From contig JAPKCC010000007.1 of the NCBI GenBank assembly GCA_028823105.1, positions 1 through 55,539 of the forward strand: a DNA stretch of 55,539 nt, in the 5' to 3' direction. This DNA comes from Phycisphaerales bacterium (GTDB lineage: Bacteria > Planctomycetota > Phycisphaerae > Phycisphaerales > SM1A02). This document shows positions 51,541-55,539 of the stretch, in pieces. The position numbers and the translations under genes were made by a program. The first letter of the stretch is position 1; every line of letters starts with the position of its first letter. The notes beneath the pieces were generated by a model that saw nothing but the letters and a program-made list of their open reading frames with translations, had not been told where the DNA came from and searched no databases.

Positions 51541-52290
51541 TCAACGCAGATGACGACCACCATCGATCGGGATGACGACGCCGGTGCAGTAGGTCGCGTC
51601 GATGATCAACGAACGAGCGAGCGCCGCCGCCTCGCCAGCGGTTCCAGCGCGACCGAGGGGGACTCGTTTTAGATAATTCGCTCGTCGGTCCTCGGGCCAG
51701 TCGTCCGGCCAGCCCACCACCCCGGGAGAAATTCCCATCACTCTGATCGGTGCGAGTTCCACGGCGAGAAGCCCAACCAAACCCTCGGCGGCCGCTTTCG
51801 CGGCAAGGTACGGCGTCGCGCCGGCTCGTGGACGATGAAGCGCATGCACGTCGCCGAAGAAAATGACTGCGGGGCCACCAGGCGCCAAGGATCGCTCCAA
51901 CGCCGGACGAAGCCCCGCGACCAGCGTCGCCGGGCCGCCGACCTGCGCCGCGGCCTGACGCGTAAAACGCTCGATGGTCGCTTCTTCCAGCGGTATCTCT
52001 TCAAACGGCGACCCCGCCACCACCACGGCATCAAGCGGCTGCGTTCCCACGACGTGTATGAACTCCGCGATCGTGGAACCGTCTAAAAAATCCAGTCGAT
52101 GTCTTCGAATCGACGCCGTCGTGGCGAACGACTCGAATTCCGTCATCAAGGCGTCGAGCCCATCCATCCGACGAGCGGTGAGTTCGAGGGACCAGCCGAG
52201 ACGGGCGAAGGTGCGAGCGACCTCAGTGCCCACTCGTCCTGTCGCACCGATCACCGCGATCCGGCGAGGGTTCTGGGATGAGATGGTCAT
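51541..52290 (-). CDS. Short-chain dehydrogenase/reductase
   Basis: This 249-residue protein has the SDR fold: the cofactor loop is IAVIGATGRVGTEVARTFARLGW (GATGRVG as key), the catalytic pair is Tyr-x-x-x-Lys in YLAAKAAAEGL, and it ends VVIPIDGGRHLR. The loop ATGRVG and arginine after it suggest NADP(H). The substrate is unknown; pteridine-reductase-like members have a similar shape. It lies 28 bp downstream of a small membrane protein on the same strand. Confidence 0.88.
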   Translation of the reverse strand: MTISSQNPRRIAVIGATGRVGTEVARTFARLGWSLELTARRMDGLDALMTEFESFATTASIRRHRLDFLDGSTIAEFIHVVGTQPLDAVVVAGSPFEEIPLEEATIERFTRQAAAQVGGPATLVAGLRPALERSLAPGGPAVIFFGDVHALHRPRAGATPYLAAKAAAEGLVGLLAVELAPIRVMGISPGVVGWPDDWPEDRRANYLKRVPLGRAGTAGEAAALARSLIIDATYCTGVVIPIDGGRHLR

Positions 52291-52317
52291 GATTGCGGAT
52301 TCCGATGGTGGGCAGAT

Positions 52318-52584
52318 TTAGACATCTTCATCCTCTCCTTCGAAGAACTCGTCCCCGGACCGCTCAGCGGATGTCCGACTGGCCTCGCGTCGACCGCCCT
52401 CATGCCAAGGATCCAAGGGCGACCTCGGCGGCGATGCGCGGCGGGGGTTGATCTTCGACCGCCGCCGCATCCGAAGCAAGGCAATCAAAGGGAGAGATGA
52501 CAGCAGGACGACCCCCGCCAGCAGGGCCACTAGGAGTCCTAGGCTCATCACGGAGGCATCAGGGCTGACTTCAGACGGCGTCAT
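52318..52584 (-). CDS. Small single-pass membrane protein of unknown function
   Basis: This is an 88-residue protein with one helix (LLVALLAGVVLLSSLPLIALL), then a basic stretch (RMRRRSK) and a tail that ends acidic (DEFFEGEDEDV). The positive-inside rule puts the C-terminus in the cytoplasm. It is upstream of the SDR gene. There is no recognised family; composition and position support a real gene. Confidence 0.6.
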   Translation of the reverse strand: MTPSEVSPDASVMSLGLLVALLAGVVLLSSLPLIALLRMRRRSKINPRRASPPRSPLDPWHEGGRREASRTSAERSGDEFFEGEDEDV

Positions 52585-52764
52585 GGGGAGAGTGTAAGTG
52601 TCTGGAACCGATCCACGGCCGCGGTTGGACCTAGAATGATCGATTCCTTCACCAGTGTCCCGCTGATCCCTCGTCCGTTGATCGAGGGCGCTGAATTTTC
52701 ACCCGACTCCCCCCGACTCCCCCCGACGACCACCACACCATCCATTCCGCCTCGCAGCGCATTC
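52585..52764. promoter_or_regulatory. Divergent gap before the AsmA-like gene
   Basis: These 180 bp lie between the small membrane protein and the AsmA-like gene. They hold two copies of CCCGACTCCCC near 52701-52722 and no recognisable promoter consensus. Confidence 0.35.
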
Positions 52765-55539
52765 ATGGCGACTACCAAGCCCACCACTCAGGATCCCCAA
52801 CCTCCGCGACGACGCCGATTCCTTCGTCGGCTCGGCGTCGGACTCCTCCTGTCGATTTGCGCTCTGGTGCTGATGCGGAACCAGATCCTCACCTCGGTAC
52901 TCCACCGTGAACTTCACCGACGGACCGGGGGAGAGATCCTGATCGAGGGCGTGGACGTCACGGGTTTGAATCATGTCAATATCGAGAAAATTCGTATCGA
53001 TGCGCCGGGTTGGTCCGGACCATCTGGAGAGGTGCTGCAGATTCTGAACCTCTCGGCCTCGGTCAGGATCCTCCCTCTTCTGGTCGGCTCCATCGAGTTC
53101 GAAATGATCCAGGTTGACCTGGTTCGGGTGCGGATCGCCGAGAGATCTAGTGACCCGACCGACTTGAACGTCATGTCTCTGAAGCCTCCCGATGAGGATT
53201 CGGACGATGATCCTGAAGATCCTCGACGGACGGTCCGTGGACTCGGACTCGGAACCATCGAGATCACGAAACTCAATCTCGAGAGCGGGATCGAACGTGA
53301 CGGAAAATTTGAGGTCCGCGAGGTCTCGACCTTCAACGCGACGCTCGACCCACCCCAGGGTGTGGATTCCAGGATGGCATTCACCCTCGCTGCCGTCGAA
53401 GCCGGCCGGACGACCGCGATGGCGAAAGGACACCTCGACGAGGAGACCGGCGCTGTCGAATTCCGGATCGATGATGTCGACGTGGCGGTCGGAACGAATT
53501 TGGCGCTCTCTGCGACCGCTCGGGCGTTCGTCTCGGAACTCGATCTGGGCGGCATTCTTCGAACCGCGACGGTGGTTTGGAAACCTGGCGAGGATCCTGA
53601 GGCAAACCTCGAAGTCGAGAATCTCGCGCTCACCCTTCCCGCCGGCGTGGACCTCGAGCCCGAATGGGTTCGATTCCAAGATGGACACATCCTCGATGCC
53701 CTCCCGCCTCTTCCCCGAATCGAACTCGAATCAGGACGTATCACGCTGATCGGAAAGAACCTCGTGGTTTCCGGTGAACGGGGAAGGATCATCTCCAGTT
53801 CCGGCGATGAGGCGGTCGTCCCGGTCGAAGCAAGCGCCGAGATCCGGGTTCGTTTGGAATCGACCTCGGCGAAAATCGATGGCGAGAACCTCGCATCATG
53901 GGGGATGCGACTGGTTCGGGAGGCGCCCTTCCAGATCGACCTTCAGATCAAGGACTTTAAGTCGCCGGATGACTCGTCCGCAACGATCGTCGACCTGCCA
54001 AGGCCCGTCGCGAAGGCCCTCGCCATGTTGACCGCGCGACAATGGAGTCTTACCGCCCGAGCGCAGGTCGTACGAGGTTCGCTCGCCGCTGATTCGCCGA
54101 TCGAATCCAATGCCCCAATCATCGCCAGTGCAGAGTTGTGGTTGACCAAAGGCGAAGGCATGTACGAGAAGTTTCGCTATCCACTCAAGGACGTAGAGGC
54201 CCGACTGACCGTCGAGGGCGAGACGATCGAGATCGACTTCCTGAGCGGCATCGGACCCTCCGGGGATCGACTCGGTCTCACCGGCGTGATCGAAGGAACC
54301 GGCGACGATGCCGCGGTCGATCTCACCCTCCGATCTACCCGGATCGCGTTGGATGATCATCTGCTCGCCGCCTTGCCGGACGCGACGGAACGAGGCGTTC
54401 GATCGCTCTTCGACCAGACCGCCTTCGAACGTCTGAAGACCGCAGGCATGCTGACGGACCAGGCCGCGGTCGACTCGGCGAGACGGCGACTCGCCGATCT
54501 TGCGACCACGCGATCCGAGGCCGAAGCGGCCGGCGATCTGGAAGCCATGAAGCGGCTAGAACCGGCCATCGCGCGTTGTGACGCGCTGATTGCGGCCGGC
54601 CCTTTCCAACTCGGCGGGTTCGGCTCCATCGATCTCCGCGTGCATCGTCCCCGCGGCGTCGGAGTTCCGGTGGCCGTGGAGGGCAAGATCGACCTCGATC
54701 AGGTCGGCGGGATCTTCTCCCGGTTCCCGTATCCGATGATCGTCACCCAAGGCACGATCATCCTCGAGGATCTTGCGGTGATTCTGGCGTCCCCGGGATT
54801 CAAGGTCACGACGCCCGCCGGTGGCCAGGGACGGATCACCGGCAGGGTCGATCTGCCGCGGGACGGCCAAGGGAGTCGAGATGTCTTCCCCGAGCTTGAA
54901 ATCACGATCGCCAACGACCTGTTGAATCGGACCCTTCTCGCCGCCGTCCCGCCGGGGTCGGATGATGAAGGCAGAACCCCAGCCGAGATTCCCGGATGGC
55001 CCGGCGAGATGCATTCATCCGCCGTGCAATCGATCATCGACATGGGGCTCGAGGGCGATCTGGACTATCACGGCCAAATCTCTTCCGACTCGGAAGGCGA
55101 CACGACTTTTGATTTCACGATTCTGCTCGAACGCGGATCGGCCGCTCCCGGCCGCGACACCGGCGACCAGGTCGCTGATGCTGGTCTGATCTGGCCGCGC
55201 GATTTCAAGCTTGATTCGGTCCAGGCGGTGCTCATCGTCAACGATCGGGCGGTCGAACTGCGATCGTTCTCCGGCCGGAGAGGTGCGGGATACGTGACGG
55301 CGGACGGTTCGTATGACATCGAATCAAGCGTCGGTTCGGGAACCGCGAAGCTTCGTCACCTCGCCGTCGAACAGTACCTCCTCGATCTTGTTCCTACCGG
55401 CTCTCTCGCGGACGCTCGCGCCCTCTGGGACCGATGGAATCCCGAGGGGTCCTTCGATGCGACCCTGCATTGGGCTCGCGAGGACGAATCGACGGACATC
55501 ACACTGGACGCCCGCCCCACATGGATCGCATTCGATACC
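52765..55539 (+). CDS. AsmA/TamB-like large envelope protein (3' end cut by window)
   Basis: From the ATG at 52765 an uninterrupted frame of 925 codons reaches the right edge. Residues 15-36 are an N-terminal anchor (RRRRFLRRLGVGLLLSICAL). The rest is long beta-rich repeats of the AsmA/TamB kind, for example LSASVRILPLLVGSIEFEMI, FGSIDLRVHRPRGVGVPVAV and DLDQVGGIFSRFPYPMIV, with acidic linkers (DEDSDDDPEDP). Proteins of this class bridge the envelope and move phospholipids or help insert outer-membrane proteins. The assignment rests on size, anchor and strand pattern only. The C-terminal part is outside the window. Confidence 0.75.
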   Translation, partial: MATTKPTTQDPQPPRRRRFLRRLGVGLLLSICALVLMRNQILTSVLHRELHRRTGGEILIEGVDVTGLNHVNIEKIRIDAPGWSGPSGEVLQILNLSASVRILPLLVGSIEFEMIQVDLVRVRIAERSSDPTDLNVMSLKPPDEDSDDDPEDPRRTVRGLGLGTIEITKLNLESGIERDGKFEVREVSTFNATLDPPQGVDSRMAFTLAAVEAGRTTAMAKGHLDEETGAVEFRIDDVDVAVGTNLALSATARAFVSELDLGGILRTATVVWKPGEDPEANLEVENLALTLPAGVDLEPEWVRFQDGHILDALPPLPRIELESGRITLIGKNLVVSGERGRIISSSGDEAVVPVEASAEIRVRLESTSAKIDGENLASWGMRLVREAPFQIDLQIKDFKSPDDSSATIVDLPRPVAKALAMLTARQWSLTARAQVVRGSLAADSPIESNAPIIASAELWLTKGEGMYEKFRYPLKDVEARLTVEGETIEIDFLSGIGPSGDRLGLTGVIEGTGDDAAVDLTLRSTRIALDDHLLAALPDATERGVRSLFDQTAFERLKTAGMLTDQAAVDSARRRLADLATTRSEAEAAGDLEAMKRLEPAIARCDALIAAGPFQLGGFGSIDLRVHRPRGVGVPVAVEGKIDLDQVGGIFSRFPYPMIVTQGTIILEDLAVILASPGFKVTTPAGGQGRITGRVDLPRDGQGSRDVFPELEITIANDLLNRTLLAAVPPGSDDEGRTPAEIPGWPGEMHSSAVQSIIDMGLEGDLDYHGQISSDSEGDTTFDFTILLERGSAAPGRDTGDQVADAGLIWPRDFKLDSVQAVLIVNDRAVELRSFSGRRGAGYVTADGSYDIESSVGSGTAKLRHLAVEQYLLDLVPTGSLADARALWDRWNPEGSFDATLHWAREDESTDITLDARPTWIAFDT

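Noticed and set aside
52699-53688. Minus-strand open frame of 329 codons
   Set aside because: It is the antisense of the AsmA-like gene, which has a coherent anchor and beta pattern.

Overview
This window looks like the chromosome of a Planctomycetota bacterium, most likely class Phycisphaerae. The assignment rests on gene content only. The clues are a truncated membrane protein at the left edge with the CRGC..CPECGR..FDP zinc-ribbon head common in that group, a dockerin-tailed secreted esterase, a secreted protein ending in a PEP-CTERM-like PAPGALALLGLAGL..RRRR tail, high GC, and many signal-peptide and TPR proteins. I see no insertion sequence, prophage, CRISPR array, tRNA or rRNA. About 90% of the window is coding.

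Layout. 1-4053 (minus strand): a zinc-ribbon membrane protein, an esterase with a dockerin, a truncated PhzF-like gene, and the rRNA methyltransferase genes rsmE and rsmJ. 4180-8435 (plus): cystathionine beta-synthase and a cystathionine gamma-lyase/synthase (transsulfuration), then a TPR sulfotransferase. 8443-18854 (minus): an eight-gene, mostly overlapping operon that combines an ExbB/TolQ motor protein, two ExbD proteins, a membrane-anchored VWA protein and four TPR-like or unrecognised envelope proteins. 19105-21117 (plus): pyrH, frr, nrdR. 21174-26882: a divergent efflux locus of the MdtNOP/YtcA type (membrane fusion protein and YtcA lipoprotein leftward, outer-membrane factor and FUSC inner-membrane protein rightward). 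27023-30290 (plus): thrS and infC, followed by a terminator, two tandem-repeat arrays and a second terminator. 30655-31299 (minus): the PEP-CTERM-like protein. 31606-39428 (plus): an arginine operon argR-argC-argB-argF-argG-argH(A)-argJ, with an argininosuccinate lyase fused to an N-acetylglutamate synthase domain. 39558-42166 (plus): feoA-feoB-FeoB-associated protein behind a Fur-box-like palindrome. 42197-55539: ispD, a secreted putative toroid protein, rsmD, an alpha/beta hydrolase, a metallopeptidase-like lipoprotein, valS, a TPR lipoprotein, an SDR, a small membrane protein, and a large AsmA/TamB-like protein that runs off the right edge.

Most interesting system. The 8443-18854 operon has an ExbB-ExbD motor but no recognisable TonB or TolA. 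The first gene encodes a VWA-domain protein whose only transmembrane helix carries a Ser-x-x-x-His motif, the same signature through which TonB and TolA couple to ExbBD/TolQR. I infer that this may be a proton-motive-force-driven envelope machine in which a VWA adhesion-type domain replaces the TonB/TolA C-terminal domain. This is a hypothesis from motif and gene context.

Other notable points are an apparent AUC start codon for infC, a near-leaderless promoter for argR, a Fur operator at feoA, and infC standing without rpmI-rplT. Functions are assigned from motifs read by eye; no database search was run.
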